Shown here: piece after piece, positions 8,081 to 15,847 of the stretch | How the letters are laid out: every line of letters starts with the position of its first letter | How positions within the stretch are numbered: the first letter of the stretch is position 1 | Origin: Gemmatimonadota bacterium | Lineage (GTDB): Bacteria; Gemmatimonadota; Gemmatimonadetes; Gemmatimonadales; GWC2-71-9 | DNA: 32,602 nt | Direction: 5' to 3' | NCBI GenBank assembly: GCA_029862935.1 | Contig: JAOTWK010000005.1 | Location: 1-32,602, forward strand | Notes under the pieces: model-generated | Databases searched by the model: none | Seen by the model: only the letters and a program-made list of their open reading frames with translations | What the model was told of the DNA's origin: nothing | Program-made: the position numbers and the translations under genes

Positions 8081-9189
8081 CCGCGGTGCCAGCACCAGGG
8101 GCGGACGTTCCATTTGGACGGTTCTTTCTCCCTGGCCCGACGGAGGTACATCCGGACATCTTGCAAGCGATGACACGGCCCATGATTCCGCACCGCGGGG
8201 CGGAAATGGTCGATTTGTTTCGTTCCATCGAACAACCACTGCAACGACTGTGGCGCACGGACCGTCGGGTGTTCGTCGGAACCTGCTCGGGAACCGGATT
8301 CATGGAAATGGCGGTACGCTCTGGGGTGCGGCGCCGTGCCCTCTCGCTGGTTGGAGGTGCCTTTGGAGAGCGGTTCGCTGGCATCGTTGCCGCTACCGGA
8401 CGGGACATGATCCGCCTTGATGTACCGCTGGGCAAGACGGTGGAGCCGGACATGCTGCGCGACGCTCTCAAGCGCTCCGATGTGGACGCCGTCACCTTGG
8501 TGCACTCGGAGACCTCGACTGGTGCGTTGGCACCGCTCGAGCCGCTGGCCGCGGTCGTGCGAGAATTCGAAGACGTCGTGCTGCTCGTAGATGCCGTGAC
8601 TTCGTGTGCCGGATCCCCGGTTGAGACGGATGGGTGGCAGCTCGACTTCGTATTCACCGGATCGCAAAAGGCACTTGGTCTCCCTCCGGGCCTTGCGTTA
8701 GGAGTCGCATCGGAGCGGATGCTCGAACGAGCGAAACGCGTGCCTGAACGTGGCGCGTATCTGGACGTTCTATCGTTCAACCGGGCTGCGGTGGACTACC
8801 AACCGACCAACACACCGGCACTGTCGCTGCTCTTTGCGCTCGAGACACAGCTGGCGCGGATGGACCGGGCGGGCGGCGTGGAAGCTCGCTGGGCGCGCCA
8901 CGACAAGATGCGTCGTGTGGTCGAAGAGTGGGTCGCGCGGCGGGGGTCCAAGTTCGGCATCACGTACTTGCCATCGGATGGACGCCGTTCGTGGACCGTG
9001 TCGTGCCTCAAGCTCCCTCCACATTTGAACGGCCGCACCATCGCACGGACGCTGAAGACGAAAGGATGGATCATTGGGTCCGGCTACGGCCCACTCAAGC
9101 AGTCCACGATTCGAATCGGGCACATGGGTGACCACACGCCCGACGGTGTCTCCGCATTGCTCGATCAACTGGAGACCACGCTCACATGA
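8077..9189 (+). CDS. Class V aminotransferase, alanine-glyoxylate/serine-pyruvate type (possible phosphoserine aminotransferase)
   Basis: A 370-residue PLP enzyme of the alanine:glyoxylate/serine:pyruvate aminotransferase group. It begins with FFLPGPTEVHPDILQAM, has the SCSGTGFME-like cofactor segment GTCSGTGFMEMA, the aspartate motif VLLVDAVTSCAG, and the PLP lysine K198 in FTGSQKALGLPPG. The GTG start at 8077 overlaps the upstream TGA as GTGA and has AGGAG 7 bases in front. It overlaps serA by 4 bases. Enzymes of this group adjacent to serA commonly serve as the aminotransferase of the phosphorylated serine pathway in bacteria that lack a standard serC; here that role is an inference from position. 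Serine-glyoxylate transamination is the main alternative. Confidence 0.85.
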   Translation: MTAVPAPGADVPFGRFFLPGPTEVHPDILQAMTRPMIPHRGAEMVDLFRSIEQPLQRLWRTDRRVFVGTCSGTGFMEMAVRSGVRRRALSLVGGAFGERFAGIVAATGRDMIRLDVPLGKTVEPDMLRDALKRSDVDAVTLVHSETSTGALAPLEPLAAVVREFEDVVLLVDAVTSCAGSPVETDGWQLDFVFTGSQKALGLPPGLALGVASERMLERAKRVPERGAYLDVLSFNRAAVDYQPTNTPALSLLFALETQLARMDRAGGVEARWARHDKMRRVVEEWVARRGSKFGITYLPSDGRRSWTVSCLKLPPHLNGRTIARTLKTKGWIIGSGYGPLKQSTIRIGHMGDHTPDGVSALLDQLETTLT

Positions 9190-10823
9190 AGAACTACGTG
9201 GTGGTCGTGGCCGACCGCATCGCGGATGCCGGGCTTCGAGTACTTCAAGGTGTCCCGGAGTTCGAGGTCGTCGCCATTGCCGGTTCGCCTGAGCGTCTTT
9301 CGCAGGAATTGGAGCGGGCGCACGCCCTCATCGTGCGATCCGACACGCAGGTGACGGAACACGCAATCGCGGGGGCGTCCCATCTGCTCGTCGTTGGCAG
9401 AGCCGGGACAGGAGTAGACAACATCGATGTCCCAGCTGCCACCCGACGGGGCATCGCCGTGCTGAATGCCCCAGGCGCTAACACCGTGAGTGCGTCCGAG
9501 CATGCAATTGCGTTGCTGTTTGCCCTCGTGCGTCGTATTCCGTGGGCGGCCAGCAGCATGAAGGAAGGGCGCTGGGATCGAAAACGCTTCGCCGGAACCG
9601 AGTTGAGTGGGAAGCGGCTGGGTCTTGTCGGCCTTGGGCGCGTGGGAATGCGAGTTGCCTCAACGGCGCGCACGCTTGGAATGAAGGTGGCTGCCCACGA
9701 TCCCTACCTGCCCGAGGAACGCGCGAAGGAATTGAACATCGCGCTGCTCCCGCTCGAGGAGTTGCTTGCCTCCGTGGACGTCGTGTCACTGCACCTTCCT
9801 CTGACGGAGAAGACCCATCAACTCATCAATGGAGAGCGGTTGGCGCTCATGAAGCCAGGGGCCGTATTGATCAACACCGCGCGTGGCGGGCTGATCGACG
9901 ATCGGGCCCTCCTCGAGGCGATCGAGCGTGGTGGGTTGGCCGGTGCGGCGCTCGATGTCTTCGATCCTGAGCCCCTGCCGGAAGACTCTCCACTCAGAGC
10001 GTCCGAACGGATCTTGCTGACGCCACACCTGGCAGCGTCCACCTCCGAGGCACAGGACCGCGTAGCGGTCGAAATCTGTAGCTACGTGCGGGATGCTCTG
10101 CTGACCGGCGCGTTGAGCGGGGCGGTGAATCTCCCGGGAGTCCCCAGCGATATGCTCGGGCGGTTAGCCGACACACTGGAACTGGCCAGACGCTTGGGCC
10201 GGCTGGCGGCCGCATTGGCCAGGCATCCCGTTTCAGGGATAGAGGTGCTCTATGGCGGGACCGACGAAGCCACCCCCAAGCCGGCGATGCTCGCGGCGGT
10301 CGAGGGTCTGCTGTCAGCCATGGGTGTCGAGCGCGTGAGTCTCGTCAATGCTGCCGAGCGGGCGCGACAGCGTGGAATCAGCACGTCGCGACGGGTAGGT
10401 GCTGCGGTTCCCGGATTTGAAACGACCATAGGCGTGACTATCACGATGGAGGAGCGATCACTCACCGTCGAAGGGGCGATGCTCGGCTCGCAGGTCGGGC
10501 GCGTCATCGCCATCGATCGCTTCACGGTCGATGTCCCAGCCGAAGGGAACATGGTGGTGTTGTGGAACCGCGACGTCCCGGGGGTGATCGGTCGGGTGGG
10601 GAGCTTGCTCGGAGACGCCAACGTGAACATCAGCTCGTACCATCAGTCGAGGCGCGCCGCGGCGGGAAGCGAAGCGCTCGCGGCGATTGTCGTGGATCAA
10701 GCACCGGCCGAACCGGTCTTGTCGGGACTCGCGGCGCTCGACGATGTGATCGATGTTCGGCTGGCTCGGTTGAACGGCGTCGCGTATCCCACCCGTAGGT
10801 CTCACGAGGTCCCGTGGCTCTAG
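9186..10823 (+). CDS. serA: D-3-phosphoglycerate dehydrogenase
   Basis: A 545-residue, full-length type 1 enzyme that oxidises 3-phosphoglycerate to 3-phosphohydroxypyruvate with NAD+, the first committed step to serine. The split substrate-binding domain surrounds an NAD-binding Rossmann domain with GLVGLGRVG. Catalytic landmarks include VGRAGTGVDNID, INTARGGLIDD with the active Arg, ALDVFDPEPLP and the catalytic His in TPHLAASTSEAQ. An intervening ASB-type domain (about 320-455) and a C-terminal ACT domain (from about 460, VLWNRDVPGVIGRVGSLL) follow, so feedback control by serine is likely. The ATG overlaps the preceding stop as ATGA. Placement with a class V aminotransferase supports a serine-biosynthesis unit, and the enzyme consumes the NAD that the upstream salvage genes would supply. 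Confidence 0.96.
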   Translation: MKNYVVVVADRIADAGLRVLQGVPEFEVVAIAGSPERLSQELERAHALIVRSDTQVTEHAIAGASHLLVVGRAGTGVDNIDVPAATRRGIAVLNAPGANTVSASEHAIALLFALVRRIPWAASSMKEGRWDRKRFAGTELSGKRLGLVGLGRVGMRVASTARTLGMKVAAHDPYLPEERAKELNIALLPLEELLASVDVVSLHLPLTEKTHQLINGERLALMKPGAVLINTARGGLIDDRALLEAIERGGLAGAALDVFDPEPLPEDSPLRASERILLTPHLAASTSEAQDRVAVEICSYVRDALLTGALSGAVNLPGVPSDMLGRLADTLELARRLGRLAAALARHPVSGIEVLYGGTDEATPKPAMLAAVEGLLSAMGVERVSLVNAAERARQRGISTSRRVGAAVPGFETTIGVTITMEERSLTVEGAMLGSQVGRVIAIDRFTVDVPAEGNMVVLWNRDVPGVIGRVGSLLGDANVNISSYHQSRRAAAGSEALAAIVVDQAPAEPVLSGLAALDDVIDVRLARLNGVAYPTRRSHEVPWL

Positions 10824-10848
10824 TGTCCCTGGCCCGCCACCGAGCCCA

Positions 10849-10878
10849 CTGACTACCTGCGCCAGGCACCTTTACATT
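10849..10878 (+). promoter_or_regulatory. Possible leuS promoter
   Basis: CTGACT at 10849-10854 and TACATT at 10873-10878 are separated by 18 bases. Each is a partial match to the -35 and -10 consensus. The predicted start of transcription, near 10885, is almost at the leuS ATG (10888), and no Shine-Dalgarno sequence precedes that ATG. Confidence 0.4.
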
Positions 10879-10887
10879 ACACGAGTC

Positions 10888-13347
10888 ATGTCAGAACCAA
10901 CGACCCACGACGGACGATACGACCCGCAGGCGGTCGAGCAGAAGTGGCGACAGCTGTGGGACGAGCGGCGCACCAATGCGGCTGATATCCATGCCGCCGC
11001 CCGCCCGTACTACAACCTCATGATGTATCCCTATCCGTCGGCCGAAGGACTACACGTGGGGAACGTGTTCGCGTTCATTGGCAGTGATGTGCACGGGCGG
11101 TTTCGTCGTCTTCAGGGCTGGGATGTGTTCGAGCCCATCGGGTTTGATGCGTTCGGGATACACTCGGAGAACTACGCACTAAAAGTCAACATGCACCCCG
11201 CGGAGCTGATTCCCCGCAACATCGTGCGGTTCCGCGAGCAGCTTAAGCGGTGCGGCATCATGCTGGATTGGGATCACGAAATCTCGACCACCGATCCGAA
11301 ATACTACAAGTGGACCCAGTGGATCTTCCTGCAGCTCTACCGAGCAGGCCTCGCGGTGAAGAAGAAGGCTGCCGTCAACTGGTGTCCCGAATGCAGGACC
11401 GTGCTGGCGAACGAGCAGGTGATCGATGGGAACTGCGAGCGGCATCCGGATACTCCGGTTACGCAACGGTACCTCGAACAGTGGTTCTTCCGTATTACCG
11501 AGTACGCGGGCCGTCTCTTGGACAATCTGTCGCGATTGGACTGGTCCGATTCCACTCGGCTGATGCAGACGAATTGGATCGGACGCTCCGAAGGTGCCGA
11601 GTTGATATTCCGTACCGAGGGCGGCACCTCGATCCACGTCTTTACAACGCGGCCAGATACGGTGTTCGGTGCAACCTACATGGTATTGGCGCCTGAACAC
11701 CCGTTGGTCAATGAGCTCACGACGCCCGAGCAGCGTGCGGCGGTGCAGGCGTACCGCGCCGAGGCGACGGCTATGGATATCGTCTCCCGACGAATCGGCG
11801 AGAAGGAAAAGACTGGCGTTTCCACGGGTGCCGTCTGTCGCAATCCGGCAACCGGCGAGTCGATCCCAATCTGGATTGCGGATTATGTGCTCATGGAGTA
11901 CGGGACCGGCGCGATCATGGCCGTGCCCGCCCATGACGAGCGCGACCACGAGTTCGCACGGAAATACGGTCTCGAAATCCGTCAAGTGGTGCGACCGACC
12001 ATGTCTGTGGAGCAGGATTCCGCTGAGCTGCCGTATACCGGGTGGGACGGCACCTTGATGAACTCCGGCAAGTTCGACGGGATGGTGTGTCGCGAGGCGG
12101 TGACGGCTGTGACAACATGGCTCGAGCAGCGGCAGGCGGGACGCCTCGAAGTCCAGTACCGGCTCCACGATTGGTGTATCTCACGGCAGCGCTACTGGGG
12201 TCCGCCCATCCCAGTCATCTACTGTGATACGTGTGGCATCGTCCCCGTCCCAGAAGATGAGCTTCCCGTGCTGCTCCCCCCGCTCGAGGACTTCCGTCCC
12301 GACGAAAGCGGGATCTCTCCACTTGCGCGGAACGAAGAGTGGTACCGAGTCGTATGTCCAAGCTGCGGGCAAGAGGCGCGGCGCGAGACCGACGTGTCCG
12401 ATACCTTCCTCGATTCCGCATGGTACTTCTTGCGGTACCCATCGACGGAGTTCGACGACCGAGCCTTCGACGACGAGCTCACCAAGAAATGGCTCCCGGT
12501 GAACTCGTACATCGGTGGGAACGAGCATGCCGTGCTCCATCTCATGTACGCGCGGTTCATTACGATGGTGCTTCATGATCTCGGGTTCGTGGAGTCCGAA
12601 GAGCCGTTTGCGCGATTTCGGGCACACGGCACGATCGTGAAGGACGGCGCCAAGATGTCGAAGTCTCGGGGAAACGTTGTGGTGCCCGACCAGTACATCG
12701 CGCAGTGGGGGGCGGACACGTTTCGCATGTACCTGATGTTTCTGGGGCCGTACCAAGAAGGCGGAGACTTCCGCGATGAGGGTATCTCCGGTATTCGGCG
12801 GTTTTTGGATAAGGTGTGGGATCTTGTGAGTGATGCCGGGTCGGAAGGTGGTGTATCGGAATCAGCGACCGCGGTGCGCAAGCTGCACCAGACCATCAGG
12901 GGCGTCCACACCGATACCGAAGAGCTGCGCTACAACACGGCCATCGCGAAGCTGATGGAATACGTGAATGTGTTGCGGAAAGACGGAGGGCAGCAGAGGC
13001 AGCGGAACGTGTCGGCGACGCTCCTCGAGCCACTCGTCGTGATGCTTGCGCCGTTCGCCCCGCACTTCGCAGAGGAATGTTGGGAACGGCTGGGCCACAC
13101 GCACAGCGTGTTCGCAGCGTCCTGGCCGGCATTCGATGAGGTCCTGGCCCGCGAAGACGAGATCGAGCTCGTTCTGCAAGTGAACGGCAAAGTGCGCGGT
13201 CGCGTCCGGGTCTCGGCTGGAATCTCCGAAGCCGAGGCGGTGAATACCGCTCTTGAGCAGGAAGCCGTGATGCGCTTTGTGGGTACAAGTACCGTCCGGA
13301 AGGCCATTTACGTGCCTAACCGCCTGGTGAACTTGGTGGTGGGGTAG
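10888..13347 (+). CDS. leuS: Leucyl-tRNA synthetase
   Basis: An 819-residue class I synthetase that attaches leucine to tRNA-Leu. The HIGH-type motif is HVGN (residues 56-59, in YPYPSAEGLHVGN); the KMSKS motif is at 589-593. Between them lie the zinc-binding region NWCPECRTVLANEQV and the CP1 editing domain with the threonine-rich TTRPDTVFGATY and the GTGAIMAVPAHDERD segments, so post-transfer editing should be intact. The C-terminus has the anticodon-binding helical bundle and a final LQVNGKVRGRV domain. It is somewhat shorter than the E. coli protein (860) but complete. It starts 64 bases after serA and is probably transcribed separately; no ribosome-binding site is seen. A hairpin-forming repeat follows the stop. 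Confidence 0.98.
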   Translation: MSEPTTHDGRYDPQAVEQKWRQLWDERRTNAADIHAAARPYYNLMMYPYPSAEGLHVGNVFAFIGSDVHGRFRRLQGWDVFEPIGFDAFGIHSENYALKVNMHPAELIPRNIVRFREQLKRCGIMLDWDHEISTTDPKYYKWTQWIFLQLYRAGLAVKKKAAVNWCPECRTVLANEQVIDGNCERHPDTPVTQRYLEQWFFRITEYAGRLLDNLSRLDWSDSTRLMQTNWIGRSEGAELIFRTEGGTSIHVFTTRPDTVFGATYMVLAPEHPLVNELTTPEQRAAVQAYRAEATAMDIVSRRIGEKEKTGVSTGAVCRNPATGESIPIWIADYVLMEYGTGAIMAVPAHDERDHEFARKYGLEIRQVVRPTMSVEQDSAELPYTGWDGTLMNSGKFDGMVCREAVTAVTTWLEQRQAGRLEVQYRLHDWCISRQRYWGPPIPVIYCDTCGIVPVPEDELPVLLPPLEDFRPDESGISPLARNEEWYRVVCPSCGQEARRETDVSDTFLDSAWYFLRYPSTEFDDRAFDDELTKKWLPVNSYIGGNEHAVLHLMYARFITMVLHDLGFVESEEPFARFRAHGTIVKDGAKMSKSRGNVVVPDQYIAQWGADTFRMYLMFLGPYQEGGDFRDEGISGIRRFLDKVWDLVSDAGSEGGVSESATAVRKLHQTIRGVHTDTEELRYNTAIAKLMEYVNVLRKDGGQQRQRNVSATLLEPLVVMLAPFAPHFAEECWERLGHTHSVFAASWPAFDEVLAREDEIELVLQVNGKVRGRVRVSAGISEAEAVNTALEQEAVMRFVGTSTVRKAIYVPNRLVNLVVG

Positions 13348-13362
13348 GCGGGATACGGAATT

Positions 13363-13395
13363 ACGGGATACAGGAATTGGACCCTCGTATCCCGT
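13363..13395. repeat. Hairpin-forming GGGATAC repeat after leuS
   Basis: ACGGGATAC (13363-13371) and GTATCCCGT (13387-13395) are perfect 9-base inverted arms around a 15-base loop. A further GGGATACGG copy precedes it at 13350-13358, giving a run of GGGATAC-type units right after the leuS stop. It could act as a transcription terminator, but has no T tract. Confidence 0.75.
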
Positions 13396-13459
13396 ATCTC
13401 GTTCCACCTCTCCCGTCCCTGCGACCCATTTGCTCCCCAATGCATCTCTTCTAGCAGGC

Positions 13460-14011
13460 ATGACAGAGACGACTCTGGCGGCGATCGACGAGCTTGCGAT
13501 CCAGCGGGCCAAGACGGGCGACGTTGAGGCACTCGGGCAGCTATACCGTGCGTACGAGAGCACGGTGTATACGCTTGCCCGGCGAATGTGCCGGGCACCG
13601 GAGGATGCCGAGGAGGTGTTGCAGGAGACCTTTCTCGAAGTGTGTCGCAGCATCAAGAGGTTCCGGGGCAGCGCCCCCGGCATGCTGACGGCATGGGTCA
13701 AGCGAGTCGCTGCCAGTAAGGCGCTGATTCGGATTCGATACGAGAAGTATCGCGAAGTGGAGGCACTCGAAGAGGACGGTGGGTGGGCAGGCCAGCGCGA
13801 CGGCGATGTCGGACTTCGTATGGACCTCGAAGCCGCGTTGTCGCACCTGTCGGAGACGTCACGTGCCGTTGTGTGGCTGCATGATGTGGAGGGCTATACC
13901 CATGAAGAGATCGCCGAGCTCATGGGAAAGAGCGTGAGTTTCTCCAAATCGCAGTTGTCACGCGCGCATGCGCGACTCAGAAAGATGCTCGGTGAGGAGG
14001 CGCAATGCTGA
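13460..14011 (+). CDS. ECF-type RNA polymerase sigma factor
   Basis: A 183-residue group 4 sigma-70 factor. Region 2 spans residues about 20-70 (ALGQLYRAYESTVYTLARRM followed by APEDAEEVLQETFLEV), which contacts core polymerase and melts the -10 element. Region 4 lies at about 120-175 with the helix-turn-helix GYTHEEIAELMGKSVSFSKSQ. There is no region 3, as usual for ECF factors. The ATG at 13460 is preferred over 13430 because the extra residues are not sigma-like, though its ribosome site is weak (AGCAGG). The stop codon overlaps the next gene, which encodes a membrane anti-sigma factor. Target promoters are not identifiable from this window. Confidence 0.92.
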   Translation: MTETTLAAIDELAIQRAKTGDVEALGQLYRAYESTVYTLARRMCRAPEDAEEVLQETFLEVCRSIKRFRGSAPGMLTAWVKRVAASKALIRIRYEKYREVEALEEDGGWAGQRDGDVGLRMDLEAALSHLSETSRAVVWLHDVEGYTHEEIAELMGKSVSFSKSQLSRAHARLRKMLGEEAQC

Positions 14012-14598
14012 GACATTGCACGATTGCGGAACTGCTGGAAGTGCGGGACGGTGAAGGCGCGGCCAGCGCACGGGTACACCTGGTCGAGTGCAGCGCGTGT
14101 CATGCGGAACTCGAGCAGCTACATCAGCGTGTGGCAGCACTCAAAGCCCTTCCCGGTTTCTCACCTCCGCGCGATCGCTGGCCAGTGATCCGCGAAGCCG
14201 TCGCCGCCTCTCGTCGACGGACCAGGATCGAGCGGGTCGGTTGGGGTGCGATGGCTGCTGCTGCTGCCCTCGTGCTCTTTGTCGGCACCCGTAGCCTGGT
14301 CGGCAACGGCGGTGAGAAGCTTGCCGCACAAGAGGTCGCAGCCCTAGTGCAGGAGTCACAGCAGTTGGAGGGAGTGCTTGAGAGCGTATCGATCCGCGGC
14401 CGGGTGACCAACGGTGCTACGGCCGCGACGATTGCCGACCTGGAAGACCGGATTGCGGCGATCGACTTCGGCATAGAACGCGCGCAGGCTGTGGCCGTGT
14501 CGCGCAACGAAATGGCTGATCTTTGGCGTGAGCGCGTGACGCTTATGGATCGCCTGGTGGACACACACGTTCGTCAGGTGCGATACGTGGGTTACTGA
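14005..14598 (+). CDS. Membrane-anchored zinc-finger anti-sigma factor
   Basis: A 197-residue protein, reading frame overlapping the sigma gene by 7 bases. The N-terminal cytoplasmic part carries the zinc anti-sigma motif H-x3-C-x2-C (H25, C29, C32, in HLVECSACH). A single membrane segment follows at about residues 78-97. The C-terminal half, which should face the periplasm, is predicted helical with many acidic and basic residues and lacks recognisable enzyme motifs. It should hold the upstream ECF sigma factor inactive at the membrane until a signal releases it. GGAGG lies four bases before the ATG, so it is well translated. The following PDZ gene, 116 bases downstream, may belong to the same response. 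Confidence 0.82.
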   Translation: MLRHCTIAELLEVRDGEGAASARVHLVECSACHAELEQLHQRVAALKALPGFSPPRDRWPVIREAVAASRRRTRIERVGWGAMAAAAALVLFVGTRSLVGNGGEKLAAQEVAALVQESQQLEGVLESVSIRGRVTNGATAATIADLEDRIAAIDFGIERAQAVAVSRNEMADLWRERVTLMDRLVDTHVRQVRYVGY

Positions 14599-14714
14599 GG
14601 CATCCACCTTCCGGACTGCGACGGATCGAGGCACTCACGAATCTGACACGATAGCAGGATAATGAACTGCAGAATCCGAAGTGGTGGAATTGCCACGGTA
14701 AGGAGTACCCAGTC

Positions 14715-15773
14715 ATGAAAGTCTTTCGCATCATTCCGGCCCTGCTGATGCTTGCAGTCGCTGCCCCGGGTGCCACCTTGGCCCAGGAGGGCGAGCGTCA
14801 GCGCGAGATGGAAGAGGCACAGCGGAAAGTCGAAGAGGCACAGCGGCAGTTGGAGCGTGCACTGCGGGACCTGCGTGCGTCCGAGTCAGATCGGGCCAAC
14901 GAGTCGCTTCGCGAGGCGTTGGATGCCTTGCGTGCGGCGCAGCGCGAACTGCGACAAGATGAGTACAGGGGCTTGCTGTCCCGGCTGTACGTCGGCCCCG
15001 AGGGCGAGCGCAGCTTCAACATATTGGTGAGCGGGCGACCGCGGATGGGCGTCATCTTGAGCACCAGCACAAATGAGATGAAGGGTGCCGTGGTCGAAGC
15101 GGTAACACCGGGTGGACCAGCCGAGGAGGCCGGTATCAAGGTTGGAGACGTAATTGTGCTCGCGAACGGTCAGTCGTTGCGCCAGGCGGATAGACGGGAT
15201 GACAGCCCCAACGAGAAGCTCGTCGACGTGATTCGAGAGCTCGAGAGCGGCGATCAGCTCGAGATCGAGTACGAGCGCGAGGGTGAGCTGCAGTCAGCGC
15301 GTGTCACCGTGCGGAACGTGGAGCCCAACAGCTTCGCGTTCAACTTCAGCGGCGATTCCGGCAACGTGTTCTTAAGAGTGCCCGACATAGACATTGACAT
15401 CCCTCGATTCGATCCGAAGGATGTCGAGTTCAGCGCGCCAATGATCGCCAGAGCGTTTCTGCCGTTCGGGTGGCTCGACATGGAGCTCACCTCACTGGAT
15501 GAAGGATTGGGCAAGTATTTCGGAACGAGTGAGGGGTTGCTCGTCGTGCGCGCGCCACGGGATGAAGACATCGGACTGGAAAGCGGAGATGTCATTCTGA
15601 GTATCGACGGCCGGAAGCCGACAAGCCCGTCACATGCATGGCGGATCATGCGATCGTACGAGTTGGGGGAAAGCATGGACGTGGAGATCATGCGCAACAA
15701 ACGGCGACAGACCGTGCAAGTCACGATTCCGGAACGAGAACGAGGCTTCTTCTGGCGTGAAGAGAACCGTTAG
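14715..15773 (+). CDS. Exported double-PDZ protein with N-terminal coiled coil
   Basis: A 352-residue protein with a Sec signal (residues 1-23, ending GATLAQ). Next is a charged coiled coil at about 24-85, rich in E, R, Q and A. A first PDZ domain follows at about 108-200 (GVILSTST, EAVTPGGPAEEAGIKVGDVIV), and a second at about 260-345 (LGKYFGTSEGLLVV, GLESGDVILSIDGRKP). No trypsin-like or site-2 protease domain is present, so this is not DegS, DegP or RseP but a PDZ-only relative. TAAGGAG nine bases upstream supports the start. Placement after sigma and anti-sigma genes suggests a periplasmic sensor, chaperone or adaptor in an envelope response; this is inference. Confidence 0.85.
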   Translation: MKVFRIIPALLMLAVAAPGATLAQEGERQREMEEAQRKVEEAQRQLERALRDLRASESDRANESLREALDALRAAQRELRQDEYRGLLSRLYVGPEGERSFNILVSGRPRMGVILSTSTNEMKGAVVEAVTPGGPAEEAGIKVGDVIVLANGQSLRQADRRDDSPNEKLVDVIRELESGDQLEIEYEREGELQSARVTVRNVEPNSFAFNFSGDSGNVFLRVPDIDIDIPRFDPKDVEFSAPMIARAFLPFGWLDMELTSLDEGLGKYFGTSEGLLVVRAPRDEDIGLESGDVILSIDGRKPTSPSHAWRIMRSYELGESMDVEIMRNKRRQTVQVTIPERERGFFWREENR

Positions 15774-15794
15774 CTGACGCCGAAGGAGTCGAGG

Positions 15795-15825
15795 ACGGGG
15801 CGGATCGCACGGCGGTCCGCCCCGT
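15795..15825. terminator. Hairpin between convergent PDZ and M14 genes
   Basis: ACGGGGCGGA (15795-15804) pairs perfectly with TCCGCCCCGT (15816-15825) around an 11-base loop. It lies 22 bases past both stop codons, so it can serve both strands. Neither side has a T run, so termination may not be purely intrinsic. Confidence 0.6.
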
Positions 15826-15847
15826 TCGCGCTTAGGAGCCGCGCATA

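Noticed and set aside
7653..8780. Minus-strand open frame of 375 codons opposite the nicotinamidase-like and aminotransferase genes
   Set aside because: Ser/Arg/Thr/Pro-rich low-complexity translation with no motif, antisense to two genes with complete catalytic residues.
11179..12168. Long minus-strand open frame of 329 codons opposite leuS
   Set aside because: It lies wholly antisense to an unmistakable leuS, has composition typical of a high-GC shadow frame (many Arg, His and Pro) and shows no family motif.
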